DNA of 64,000 nt, from positions 124,001 to 188,000 of the forward strand of contig NC_009355.1 of assembly GCF_000092065.1 (NCBI RefSeq), given 5' to 3'. Made by a program: the position numbers and the translations under genes. The stretch comes from Ostreococcus lucimarinus CCE9901 (lineage: Eukaryota; Chlorophyta; Mamiellophyceae; Mamiellales; Bathycoccaceae). Shown piece after piece: positions 38,044-46,752 of the stretch (the stretch's first letter is position 1; each line of letters starts with the position of its first letter). Under the pieces are notes generated by a model that had not been told where the DNA came from, did no database searches, and worked only from the letters and a program-made list of their open reading frames with translations.

Positions 38044-38111
38044 GCCGCGTAATCGAAGCCGCGTAATCGAAGCCGCGTAATCAAGCCGCGTAATCGAAGC
38101 CGCGTAATCGA
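38044..38111 (+). repeat. Tandem repeat of a 14-bp unit (about 5 copies)
   Basis: The unit GCCGCGTAATCGAA is repeated at 38044, 38058, 38072 (lacking one G, 13 bp), 38085 and 38099 (truncated end). It begins two bases after the TAG of the LTD gene, so it lies in its 3' UTR. Each copy carries TAA. Confidence 0.95.
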
Positions 38112-38222
38112 CGCGCGTCGGTGCTCGATCGGATTCGATCTGTCTTTGAAATTCATTCTTTCATTTCGATCATCAACTAATACGTCGCGAGCGACACCGA
38201 CGCGGCGTAAATAAATGCTCCT

Positions 38223-39074
38223 CTACTTGATGGACGACCCCGAAGGCGTCTCTGGCGCCGTGCACTCACCCGCGGCGCACGCGAGCACCTTGTCGTCGTA
38301 CACCGCCTTGCCATCCTTCACGACGAGCTTTTCCTTAACGGCATCCCAAAACTTACTCTTGCACTCCTTCGGGTACGTCTCCGACGCGGTCATCCCCGTC
38401 GGCGTCACCGGCGCGCCGACTTCGGCGCCCTCGGGCGCGCGCACGAGCTTCACCTTCGTCTCGCCGTCAACCTCGAACTCCGTGGCCAGAATCATCGCCT
38501 CGGACGTTTGCCCCGCCAACTTCGCCACCTTCAAGTTCAAAATCGTCAGCACCAAAGCGTCCTTCAGTTCGCTCTCCGGGACAAACTTGCGCAACCCCGT
38601 GACGACTTGCCTCGGGTTCTCTTCGCCGCAGTCCACCTTGCACAGATACAATTTATCGCTATTCTCCACGCGTCCCACCTCGATCACGCGTCCGACGACG
38701 AGTTTCGCCTTTTCCATCGGATCCGCGTCCACCGCCGCCGCCGCCGCCGGTCTCTTCTCCTTCTTCTCCTTCTTCTTCCCGCCCTCGCTCGCGTCGCTCG
38801 CGGGCCTCCGCACCCCCTCCCCCCTCGGCTTGATCACCGGGTTCAGCATCGCCACGATGTACTCGCACGTCTGATCGAACGCCTCGGGCATGGGATTGTT
38901 CGCCTCGAACGGTTTCGTCATCACGTATCCCGTGCGCTCGCACGTCACGCGCGTCACGCCCCGCGGCGGCGCGCGCGCGATCGGATCGGCGCGCGCCGTC
39001 GCGTCGACCGCGCGCGTCGTCGCGGGCGCGCCGGCGCCGAGCAAAGCGTCGGCGAACGCGGACATCGTTTCCAT
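38223..39074 (-). CDS. EMAPII/Arc1p-type tRNA-binding domain protein
   Basis: 283 residues from the ATG at 39074; a second in-frame ATG follows at 39065. The N-terminal about 75 residues may form a short helical or Cys-containing region (TCERTGYVMTKPFEANNPMP). A basic KKKEKKEKR linker follows. From about residue 120 there is a complete EMAPII/MetRS-beta-like OB-fold: KLVVGRVIEVGRVENSDKLY, VDCGEENPRQVVTGLRKFV, and LNLKVAKLAGQTSEAMILA, then the EMAPII-specific C-terminal extension. Such proteins (AIMP1, Arc1p) bind tRNA and dock to aminoacyl-tRNA synthetases in the cytosol. Plants have a similar stand-alone protein. No catalytic synthetase domain is attached. Confidence 0.88.
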   Translation of the reverse strand: METMSAFADALLGAGAPATTRAVDATARADPIARAPPRGVTRVTCERTGYVMTKPFEANNPMPEAFDQTCEYIVAMLNPVIKPRGEGVRRPASDASEGGKKKEKKEKRPAAAAAVDADPMEKAKLVVGRVIEVGRVENSDKLYLCKVDCGEENPRQVVTGLRKFVPESELKDALVLTILNLKVAKLAGQTSEAMILATEFEVDGETKVKLVRAPEGAEVGAPVTPTGMTASETYPKECKSKFWDAVKEKLVVKDGKAVYDDKVLACAAGECTAPETPSGSSIK

Positions 39075-39438
39075 CGAGCGCTCGAGCGGGTTCGCGGTCG
39101 GGCGGCGCGCGCGCGAGTGCGACGCGCGCGCGCCGCGCCGCGCGCGAGGTCGGCGAGTTTTGAGTCGTCGCGACGCGCGCGTCGCGCGGGCGTCGCGGTC
39201 GTCGCGCGGGCGCGTCGCGCGCGTCCGCGCGACGCGACGCGAAAAAAATCGATAAAGAACACATCACCGGATCGAGTGACGCGCGCGCGAACGCCGCGTC
39301 GAGCGCGTCGTCACGGGCGCGGTGGACGGCGCGGAGCGTTTCTGGCGAAAACGCCCGCGCGGAGACGCGACGCGACGGGCGCGCGCGGCGCGAGGCGGCG
39401 CACGACGACGCGCGACGACGCGCGCGCGAGGGGTGAAG
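39075..39438. promoter_or_regulatory. 364-bp divergent intergenic region
   Basis: Between the start codons of the tRNA-binding protein (minus) and the zinc-finger protein (plus). CGCG-rich, with a short A-run (GCGAAAAAAATCGATAAAG, about 39239-39257) in the middle, the only AT-rich island and a candidate core promoter. No gene seen. Confidence 0.4.
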
Positions 39439-40029
39439 ATGGCGAACGATCCGTACGAACCGGACGACGCGTCGGACAGCGACGAGGACGCGCGCGAGCG
39501 ACGCGAGAGGGATGCGAGAGCGCGATTCGAGCGCGACGTCGAGGACGAGCTGGGCGACGCGACGGACGTCGACGAGCGATCGTGGGAGGGGTTTTGGCGA
39601 CGCGCGACGGCGGAGAACGCGGCGAAAATGCGGCGGGCGGGATTGGATCCGAATAAAGCGGAGAGCAAGGTGAAGTTCGGGAGACACGGGGAAAAGTTGG
39701 AGAAGGGGAAGTGCGCGACGACGCTTTGCTTTGGGTGCGACGCGCGGTGCGACGAGACGTTTGAGTGCGCGCAGTGCTTGGAAATTTATCGAGCGCGGGC
39801 GAAGAAAGTGGCGTTCGACGCTTGGGAGCGCGCGTTCTTTTGTTCGTGCAAGTGCTACATCGCGAATTGGGATGAGCATCGGCGGCGGCACGGGCCGAGC
39901 ACCGCGGGGCCGACGAAGATGGACGGCGCAGTGCACGAGTTTGAGGCGCCGCCCGGGCTCGGTGCGCTTTGGCACGGATCGGATTTGCGACGATTGGAGT
40001 TTGAAGAGTGCGCACCTATGATGTATTGA
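39439..40029 (+). CDS. Stand-alone C6H2/MYND-like zinc finger protein
   Basis: 196 residues from the ATG at 39439; the frame upstream is Arg-rich and excluded. The N-terminal half is highly charged (Asp/Glu/Arg, DDASDSDEDARERRERD). The C-terminal half has a treble of zinc ligands: CFGCDARC, FECAQCLEIY and FFCSCKCYIANWDEHRRRH. The last matches the end of the C6H2 finger found at the N-terminus of type 1 methionine aminopeptidases (FCS-x-C-x4-W-x2-H) and of MYND fingers. No peptidase domain follows; the protein ends about 35 residues later at PMMY. It could be a ribosome-associated or protein-protein adaptor, but this is only by analogy. Confidence 0.75.
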   Translation: MANDPYEPDDASDSDEDARERRERDARARFERDVEDELGDATDVDERSWEGFWRRATAENAAKMRRAGLDPNKAESKVKFGRHGEKLEKGKCATTLCFGCDARCDETFECAQCLEIYRARAKKVAFDAWERAFFCSCKCYIANWDEHRRRHGPSTAGPTKMDGAVHEFEAPPGLGALWHGSDLRRLEFEECAPMMY

Positions 40030-40077
40030 GATCACGGCGGCGCCTAGGGCTATCGTTCGCTACGTTGTGTGAGTCTA

Positions 40078-41205
40078 CTAGTCCGGCGTGAGGAGTTCAG
40101 ATTCGCCGCCCCGCGCGCCGCCTCCAGGTTCGACTTCCAACGGAGGTGCGGTCGGTGACGCCATCGACGGTGCGACGTAATCATCGCGACCGAAATCGGC
40201 TTTCGCATCGTTCCCACTCTTGTAATGCGATTCTTCGTCCGACGTCTCCACTCCTAGAGGCACGCCGTGCGTGCGTAAATATTCCGCCAGCGTGAAATGA
40301 TTATATTTCCCCGCGATATCGACCGCGGTTCGCCCTCGAACGTCTCTCGCGGCTGGATTTGCGCCGAGCACTAGTAACTTTTTGCACGTCGCCTTGTTCC
40401 CGTTCGCGGCGGCGATCATGAGCAACGTCTGCTCATCGCTCGTCTCGTCGCGCGCGTCAACGTCTAAGCCCTCGGCATCGACCAAACGTTCCATTTCGTA
40501 CGTACGATTCAGTTTGCACGCCCGAATCGCCGCCGTCATGACCTCGGCCTCTCGCGCGAACGGCGACGACGACGCGCGCGAGCCGCTCTCTGTGCGCGAA
40601 CTGGACAGCCGCGCGCCGGCGTCGAACGCGCTCGCGCCGATCCACTCCGTGTCGTCGCTGAACGTGTCTATCGCGGGATTGTTCAAAATCTCCAAAAGCT
40701 GCCCTGCGACCGTACCGATGGACATGATTTCATCGCACAACGCGTACGCCTCTTTCAAATCGGCGCCGCGCTCGACGTCTCGCGCAAACGTCTCGTAATC
40801 CATATCGCCAATAATCTCCGACCGCTCCTCATCGAACGACGTCATCAAAAACGCAAACACCGACCGTATTTCCTCATCCGACAACCTCTTCCATCGCACC
40901 GTCCGCGTCAGCCGATCGATCACCGCGTCCAGTCGCGTCGGCGTCCACAGCGCGCCGCATCGAACGCTCGCGCACGCCCGCCAAAAATCACACAATCGCA
41001 CCGTCCCGCGCCCGAACTGATCGCACATCGCGTGAAACCGTCGAAACACCACCGAACGCTCCCAGTCATCGCGTCCGAGCCCCAACGCGCGCGCCATCAC
41101 GCGCTTCTCCAATTTCGCCTCCGCGCTCCCGAACCCGTCCCGAACGACCGCGCGCAGGATTATTCCCGGTTTCGTCGCCCCCCGCGGTCGCAGCGCGGCG
41201 TACAT
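40078..41205 (-). CDS. Ankyrin-repeat protein with an EF-hand-like N-terminal region
   Basis: 375 residues if it starts at the ATG at 41205. The open frame continues upstream to 41331 without ATG. A CTGAC followed by GATGCAG at about 41265-41285 (minus strand) could mark an intron acceptor, so an N-terminal exon may be missing. An N-terminal helical domain of about 170 residues (RRFHAMCDQFGRGTVRLCDFW, DEEIRSVFAFLMTSFDEE) resembles degenerate EF-hand pairs. After a Ser-rich linker come two ankyrin-like repeats (DEQTLLMIAAANGNKATCKK then GRTAVDIAGKYNHFTLAEYL). The C-terminal tail is Ser/Pro/Gly-rich. Function unknown; similarity to named ankyrin proteins is too generic to assign one. Confidence 0.7.
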   Translation of the reverse strand: MYAALRPRGATKPGIILRAVVRDGFGSAEAKLEKRVMARALGLGRDDWERSVVFRRFHAMCDQFGRGTVRLCDFWRACASVRCGALWTPTRLDAVIDRLTRTVRWKRLSDEEIRSVFAFLMTSFDEERSEIIGDMDYETFARDVERGADLKEAYALCDEIMSIGTVAGQLLEILNNPAIDTFSDDTEWIGASAFDAGARLSSSRTESGSRASSSPFAREAEVMTAAIRACKLNRTYEMERLVDAEGLDVDARDETSDEQTLLMIAAANGNKATCKKLLVLGANPAARDVRGRTAVDIAGKYNHFTLAEYLRTHGVPLGVETSDEESHYKSGNDAKADFGRDDYVAPSMASPTAPPLEVEPGGGARGGESELLTPD

Positions 41206-42282
41206 CGCGTCTCCCAGCCGCACCTCGCGCGCGCTCGCGTGCGTCCCGCGCCGGCACCGCCTGCATCGCCGAACAGCGTCGTCGTCGTCAGTCGTCCCTC
41301 GTCGTCGTCGTCGGCCGCGGCGCGTAACCACCGCGTCGGCATCCGCGCGCGTTTCGGCGCTCGCGCCCGCGCGCGCGCGCAGTCACCGCGACGCCGGCGC
41401 GCGTCGCGACTCGGTTCGCGATCGCTCGCGCACCTCGCGCTCGCGCACGCCCCCATGCGCGCGATCGCCGCGCGTCGCGCGCTGGCGTCGTCGCCGCGCG
41501 CGCGCGCGACCGACCGCGCCGACCCCATCCACCACTTGAGTCAAGACTCATCAGCGATTACATGGTAAAACCTTCCCTTGAATACGAGTCGCGCAAAACG
41601 ACGCGTCGATCGAAGCGACGCCGCGCGTCGGTCGACTTTTCGCGCGCGTCGTTTTGCGCGCTGCATACGCTCCGCGCGCGCTTATGTACGACGACGTCGC
41701 GCGTCGCGGGCTTTTATGTCCGCGCGCGCGCCTCGCGCGCGCGGCGACCGCCGACGGCGCGCGCGCGGCAGTCTGCGTCGCGCGACGCGCGGCGATCTCG
41801 ACGCCGTCGACGCGAGAGAGGTGCGTGGAAATTATCGCGACGCGCGCGCGTCGAGCGGCGCGCGCGGCGCGCGCGCGGCGCGCGGGAGGGTGGACATCGC
41901 GCGACGTCGCGCGCGAGGGCAAACGCGCGCGCGGTCGATCGGGGGAAACGCGCGGCGCGCGCGGTCGATCGGGGAGGTGGGCGCGCGCGCGGCGCGCGCG
42001 CGGTGGTTGAATATCGCGCGGGGTGGGGACGCGCGCGAACGGGGCGAACGGGACGCGCGCGCGCGCGCGAGGGGAGGGTTCGCGGCGGATTGATCGATTG
42101 GGGTATATGCGGTCGCGGGGCGGTGCGGACGGCGGTCGTGGACGCGCGCGCGAGGCGCTGGGGGGCGGGCGGGCGAGCGGGATGCGTTCGGGGAAAGCGT
42201 ACTGACGATCGACGCGCGTGATTCGCGAAAAACAGGTTGACGCGTGCGCTGGAGACGCGAGCGCTTTAAGTAGAGGTTTGCG
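41206..42282. promoter_or_regulatory. Long 5' region of the Na+/K+-ATPase gene with a probable leader intron
   Basis: 1.08 kb without a supportable coding frame, the longest gap in the window. From 41820 the plus strand offers a donor GAGAG|GTGCGT (intron start 41821), a branch-point-like ACTGACGATC at 42201-42210, and an acceptor at TTTAAG|TAG| (42270 or 42273), just before the ATG at 42283. This is consistent with a 5' UTR intron of about 450 bp. Within it are purine/CG blocks and two copies of GCGGTCGATCGGGG (about 41931 and 41959). Part of 41206-41560 may belong to an upstream exon of the ankyrin gene. Confidence 0.55.
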
Positions 42283-45200
42283 ATGTCGGCGGCCAAGGCG
42301 GCGGCCAAAGCGGAACGCGCCGCGGCGCTCCGTAAGGATGTCGACTTCGTCGAACACACGTGGGCGGCGGAAAAGCTCTATGCGCACTTTGGATGCACGC
42401 TCGAAGATGGTTTGTCCAACGAGCGCGTGCTCGAGAACCGCGCCAAGTACGGCGAAAACCGGCTGACGCCTCCCGAGGTGACGCCGTGGTACATCAAGTT
42501 TTTGATGCAGTTTGCGAACTTTTTCGCGCTCTTGCTTCTCGGGGGTGGGGTGCTTTGCTTCGTTGGTTACGCCATCGATAGTGAAAAGGATCAAACGAAC
42601 TTGTATCTCGGCGTGGTGCTCTTCACCGTCGTCATGATTACGGCGACGTTTTCCTTCTTGCAAGAAGCCAAGTCCGAAGCCATCATGGAGGGTTTCAAGA
42701 GCATGATCCCGAAGAAGTGTAAGGCGATCCGTGGCGGCAAGGCTGTCGTCATCGATGCCTGGGAGCTCGTTCCGGGTGATGTCGTCGATCTCAACGACGG
42801 CGACCAAGTCCCGGCGGATATTCGCGTCATGCGCTCCAACGAACTCAAGGTTGACAACTCTTCTTTGACCGGTGAGTCTGAGCCGCAAGATCGTACTCCG
42901 GAACTCGCGGTCGACTCCAATGGTAACATCGTCACGCAGCCGCTCGAATCTACGAACTTGTGCTTCTACACGACGATCATCAACTCTGGTTCCGGTCGCG
43001 GCGTCGTCATCGGCAGCGGCGATCGCACCGTCATGGGTCAAATCGCTGGTCTCGCCACGGAAACGAGCGGTGAAGACTCGCCGATTTCTAAGGAAATCAA
43101 GAAGTTCATCCAACTCATTTCTATCGTCGCCATCACGCTCGGTATCGTTTTCTTTGTCGTCGGTTTGACCAACGGGACGGCGATTATTCAAAACGTCGTC
43201 TTCATGATTGGTATCATCGTCGCCAACGTGCCGGAAGGTCTCCTCGCCACCGTGACTGTGTCTTTGGCTTTGACTGCCAAGCGCATGCACGCGAAGAACG
43301 TGCTCGTGAAGAACCTCGAAGCCGTCGAAACTCTCGGTTCGACGACTGTCATCGCCTCCGACAAGACGGGTACGCTCACGCAAAACCGCATGACGGTGCA
43401 ACACGCGTGGTACGACAACAAGGTTTACTTCTGCCCGGCGGGTAAAAATATCCCGGATCTCAAGGTTATCTCTGAACCCGGCCAAACGCCGGATGGTGAA
43501 CCGTTCTACGATCAGTCTTCGGAAGCGTTCCAACGCTTGCTCCAAGTCGCCACTTTGTGCAACAACGCCGAGTACTTGACGAAGAGCGAAGACGGCTCCT
43601 TCATCGACCTCAAGGCTGAAATGATGAACCCGAACTTCAATATTCTCAAGCAACCGGCCACCGGTGACGCTTCCGAACAAGGTTTGCTCAAGTTGGTTCA
43701 GCCGCTCAACGACGCTCTCGACACCCGCGCCAAGTACCCGAAGTTGTTCGAAATCAAGTTCAACTCGACGAACAAGTGGCAGCTGTCCATTCACGGGCAA
43801 CCGGGCGGCCGTCCGCCTCTGCTCGTGCTCAAGGGTGCGCCGGAGCGCGTGTTGGCCAAGTGCACGTCGTACTTTTCCAACGGTAAGACGTCGAGCAAGG
43901 ATGCCGAATTCGAGCGCACCTACACGCAGTCTTACGAAGATCTCGGCGGTCGCGGTGAGCGCGTCCTCGGTTTCGCGTTCAAGGAACTCTCTGGATTCAA
44001 GAATGACTTCAAGTTTTCCCAAAAGCCGAAGCCGAACTTCCCGATCGATGACCTCACCTTCGTCGGTCTCTTCTCTCTCATTGACCCGCCGCGCGAAGGC
44101 GTTCCGGAAGCCGTGACGAAGTGCAACCGCGCTCGCATCAAGGTTTACATGGTCACGGGTGATCACCCGATCACCGCAGCGGCCATCGCGAAGCAAGTGA
44201 ACATCGTCTCTCAAGAAAACCTCGACAACGGCACAGCCTGCGTCGTGAAGGGCGACGACATTCGCGCGTGGACTGAAATTGAAGACCCGGTCGCTCAACG
44301 CGCCAAGTGGGACGCGGCTCTCGATCACAAGCAAATCGTTTGGGCGCGCGTGTCTCCGGCACACAAGCTCTTGATCGTCGAAAACTGCCAACGACGCGGC
44401 GAAATCGTCGCCGTCACCGGTGATGGCGTCAACGACGCCCCGGCGCTCAAGAAGGGTGACATCGGTATCGCCATGGGTATCGCCGGTAAGGATGTTTCCA
44501 AGGAAGCGGCTGACATGATTCTCATGGATGACAACTTCGCCTCCATCGTGAATGGTGTCGAAGAAGGTCGTCTCATCTTTGACAACCTCAAGAAGTCCAT
44601 CGCGTACACGCTTTCTTCCAACATTCCGGAAATCGCGCCGTTCTTGTGCTACATCACCGCCAAGATTCCGTCTCCGTTGACCACCGTGCTTATTTTGTGC
44701 GTCGATCTCGGTACGGATATGGTTCCCGCTATTTCCATGGCGTACGAAGAAAAGGAAGCCGACATCATGGATCGTCCGCCGCGCAACGCGCAAACGGATC
44801 GCCTCGTCAACTTCCGATTGATTTCTTTCGCGTACCTTCAAATCGGTATCATCCAAGCCCTCGCTGGCTTCTTCACTTACATGCTCGTCCTTAACGACTA
44901 CGGCTACACGCCGAGCATCTTGATGGGCAACGGCTTGAAGTGGACCAAAAACTCCTTGCTCTGCACCCTCAACGGTGACAGCATCGTGGACACGAATCAA
45001 GGCCGCGCCATCTACCGACCGAAGGCGTGCGGTTTCGGCTGCGCTGACTCGACCGGTACCATGGCGAACATGTGCAAAGGTGGATGCGCCATTCCGGTCG
45101 ATTACGTTCCGAGCACCACAGCCAATCTCGCGTCCCCGTTCCTTGCTCGCTTGGTGTCGACGAATGGAGCGACTGGAGTCACCGTGGATCCGTTCCTCGA

Positions 45201-45810
45201 ATTCGACGAGAATGGATTCCGCGGTAAAGGTCTCACGTGCGGCCGATCTTGCGCGTCGTTGGCATCTGCAACGCTTTCTACTGCCGAGCAAACCGCGTAC
45301 ACGTATTTCTGCTCGGACACGGGTACCACTGGCACTGCTTCCAACCTGGGCGGTGACACGGCCGGCTGGGGATTCTCCAGAGGGTACGTCGACGATAAAG
45401 CCATCGCTCCGGCGGGCGCGTACTACTGGTGGAACGGCGCTCCGCAGACGCAACCGAACGTCGACTACCAAACCGCCGCTCTCGAGTACGCGCAAACCGC
45501 GTACTTCATCACGATTATCATCGTCCAATGGGCCGATTTGATGATCGCCAAGACTCGCAAGTTGTCCATCTTTGAACAAGGCATGGGTAACGACTTCATG
45601 AACTTTGGTTTGATCTTCGAAACCGTCCTCGGCGCCACGTTGTGCTACACGCCCATCTTCAACAAAGTGTTTGGTACGCGCCCGCTGCACGTCCTTCACT
45701 GGTTCTCTGGCGTGCCTTGGTCGATTTTGATCTTCACGTACGACGAGTTGCGCAAGTCTTTGATTCGCTCCAACCCGAAGGGCTGGCTCGATCGCTGGAC
45801 GTACTGGTAA
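42283..45810 (+). CDS. Na+/K+-ATPase-type P2C ATPase alpha subunit
   Basis: 1175 residues from the ATG at 42283. Full P-type architecture: M1-M2 (about 65-125), actuator domain with SLTGESEPQ, M4 with NVPEGLLATVTVSLAL, phosphorylation site SDKTGTLTQNR (Asp360), the KGAPERVL nucleotide-domain motif, and hinge TGDGVNDAPALKKGDIGIAMG. M5-M6 has LSSNIPEIAPF and CVDLGTDMVPAISMAYE, the signature of P2C (Na/K, H/K) pumps. A loop of about 198 residues between M7 and M8 (870-1067) is far longer than the roughly 40 residues of animal pumps and holds some nine Cys. P2C pumps are absent from land plants but known in some prasinophytes. By family it exports Na+ across the plasma membrane. Codon use is strongly C-ending, as in highly expressed genes. 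Confidence 0.94.
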   Translation: MSAAKAAAKAERAAALRKDVDFVEHTWAAEKLYAHFGCTLEDGLSNERVLENRAKYGENRLTPPEVTPWYIKFLMQFANFFALLLLGGGVLCFVGYAIDSEKDQTNLYLGVVLFTVVMITATFSFLQEAKSEAIMEGFKSMIPKKCKAIRGGKAVVIDAWELVPGDVVDLNDGDQVPADIRVMRSNELKVDNSSLTGESEPQDRTPELAVDSNGNIVTQPLESTNLCFYTTIINSGSGRGVVIGSGDRTVMGQIAGLATETSGEDSPISKEIKKFIQLISIVAITLGIVFFVVGLTNGTAIIQNVVFMIGIIVANVPEGLLATVTVSLALTAKRMHAKNVLVKNLEAVETLGSTTVIASDKTGTLTQNRMTVQHAWYDNKVYFCPAGKNIPDLKVISEPGQTPDGEPFYDQSSEAFQRLLQVATLCNNAEYLTKSEDGSFIDLKAEMMNPNFNILKQPATGDASEQGLLKLVQPLNDALDTRAKYPKLFEIKFNSTNKWQLSIHGQPGGRPPLLVLKGAPERVLAKCTSYFSNGKTSSKDAEFERTYTQSYEDLGGRGERVLGFAFKELSGFKNDFKFSQKPKPNFPIDDLTFVGLFSLIDPPREGVPEAVTKCNRARIKVYMVTGDHPITAAAIAKQVNIVSQENLDNGTACVVKGDDIRAWTEIEDPVAQRAKWDAALDHKQIVWARVSPAHKLLIVENCQRRGEIVAVTGDGVNDAPALKKGDIGIAMGIAGKDVSKEAADMILMDDNFASIVNGVEEGRLIFDNLKKSIAYTLSSNIPEIAPFLCYITAKIPSPLTTVLILCVDLGTDMVPAISMAYEEKEADIMDRPPRNAQTDRLVNFRLISFAYLQIGIIQALAGFFTYMLVLNDYGYTPSILMGNGLKWTKNSLLCTLNGDSIVDTNQGRAIYRPKACGFGCADSTGTMANMCKGGCAIPVDYVPSTTANLASPFLARLVSTNGATGVTVDPFLEFDENGFRGKGLTCGRSCASLASATLSTAEQTAYTYFCSDTGTTGTASNLGGDTAGWGFSRGYVDDKAIAPAGAYYWWNGAPQTQPNVDYQTAALEYAQTAYFITIIIVQWADLMIAKTRKLSIFEQGMGNDFMNFGLIFETVLGATLCYTPIFNKVFGTRPLHVLHWFSGVPWSILIFTYDELRKSLIRSNPKGWLDRWTYW

Positions 45811-45977
45811 ACACGTTTACCGGGGTAGAAGATTCTTCCTAGCTTTTCCTTCCATATCTGTTTTAACGGAAAATTATCAAGTTGATTCATAACTTCATTA
45901 TTCCTATTACACACAGCTAAGACGTACGCGCGAACGAACGATTCGATTTGCTTGACGCGAGACGACAAAGTCGCTCG

Positions 45978-46646
45978 TCACACGATGTCGTGCTTCAGCT
46001 CCAACGCGTTGCATATCCTCCCGATGCAGCACGCCGCGCTGAGCGGATACCGCGACACGGATATAAAATCATCCGTGTACGCCACATCAACCTTCCCGTG
46101 CGCCATCGCCCCGATCGTAAACACCACCGCCGCGTCCTCCGGCAGCGCCTCGACGTATTCGGGCAATTTCTTCACCTCGGGCGCGCTAAACGAAAACCCC
46201 ACCCTTCTCGCTCCCGCCGGGAAGTACTTCGTCACCGGCTGTTTCACCACCTGCATCAATTTTTCCGGTCCGTTCGACGACCGTACGCTCAATTTCTGCA
46301 ACAACTGCACCATCAATCCGCAAAACCGCTTAAACGTCCGCGGCACGCGCGTCTTCGGCGACACCCTGAACAGCACGTTCTTCTGCGTGTTCACGTATAT
46401 CGCCTTCACCATCCCAGCCTTGTTCAGCGGCGAGTCCAATATCGCCAGCAGCGCCTGATGGCAGATGTCCGGTCGGTGATCGCCCGGCTGTTTCCCGTGT
46501 CGACGGATGAAGTTTGCGTGGTCGTCGCAATTCAGAATCGCGTACCCTTTCCCAACCTTGGCCGTCTCGAGCGTCGCGAGCTCGAGGACGAAGACGTACC
46601 CGCCGTCCTTGCGGTTCGCGTCGTCGTCCGGCGGCGGCGGCTCCAT
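45978..46646 (-). CDS. EMG1: EMG1/NEP1 rRNA pseudouridine N1-methyltransferase
   Basis: 222 residues from the ATG at 46646; the frame further upstream is Arg-rich antisense. SPOUT-class methyltransferase. Conserved blocks are visible in order: YVFVLELATLETAKVGKGYA, ILNCDDHANFIRRHGK, RPDICHQALLAILDSPLNKAG, the RTFKRFCGLMVQLLQKLSVR block, and the SAM-site C-terminus VFTIGAMAHGKVDVAYTDDF with ISVSRYPLSAACC. It methylates the hypermodified pseudouridine of 18S rRNA and is required for 40S assembly in the nucleolus. The length is near the normal 220-250. Convergent with the ATPase gene and divergent (106 bp) from the acyltransferase gene. Confidence 0.95.
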   Translation of the reverse strand: MEPPPPDDDANRKDGGYVFVLELATLETAKVGKGYAILNCDDHANFIRRHGKQPGDHRPDICHQALLAILDSPLNKAGMVKAIYVNTQKNVLFRVSPKTRVPRTFKRFCGLMVQLLQKLSVRSSNGPEKLMQVVKQPVTKYFPAGARRVGFSFSAPEVKKLPEYVEALPEDAAVVFTIGAMAHGKVDVAYTDDFISVSRYPLSAACCIGRICNALELKHDIV

Positions 46647-46752
46647 CGCGCGCGCGCGCGTCCGAGCGTCGCGAACTGCCGACGATGGGCGGCGGCGGCG
46701 CGACGCCACTCGCGACACCGCGACGCCGCGCGCGCGACCGCGCGCGCGCGAC

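Noticed and set aside
38044-38111. Tandem repeat considered as a CRISPR array
   Set aside because: Units are contiguous, 13-14 bp, with no spacers, and the context is a eukaryotic 3' UTR.
41551-45699. 1382-codon open frame on the minus strand opposite the Na+/K+-ATPase gene
   Set aside because: It is antisense to a clear P-type ATPase, and its product is charged, Arg/Asp/Val-rich and without domains. Strong C-ending codon bias in the real gene avoids codons whose complements are stops, which keeps this antisense frame open.
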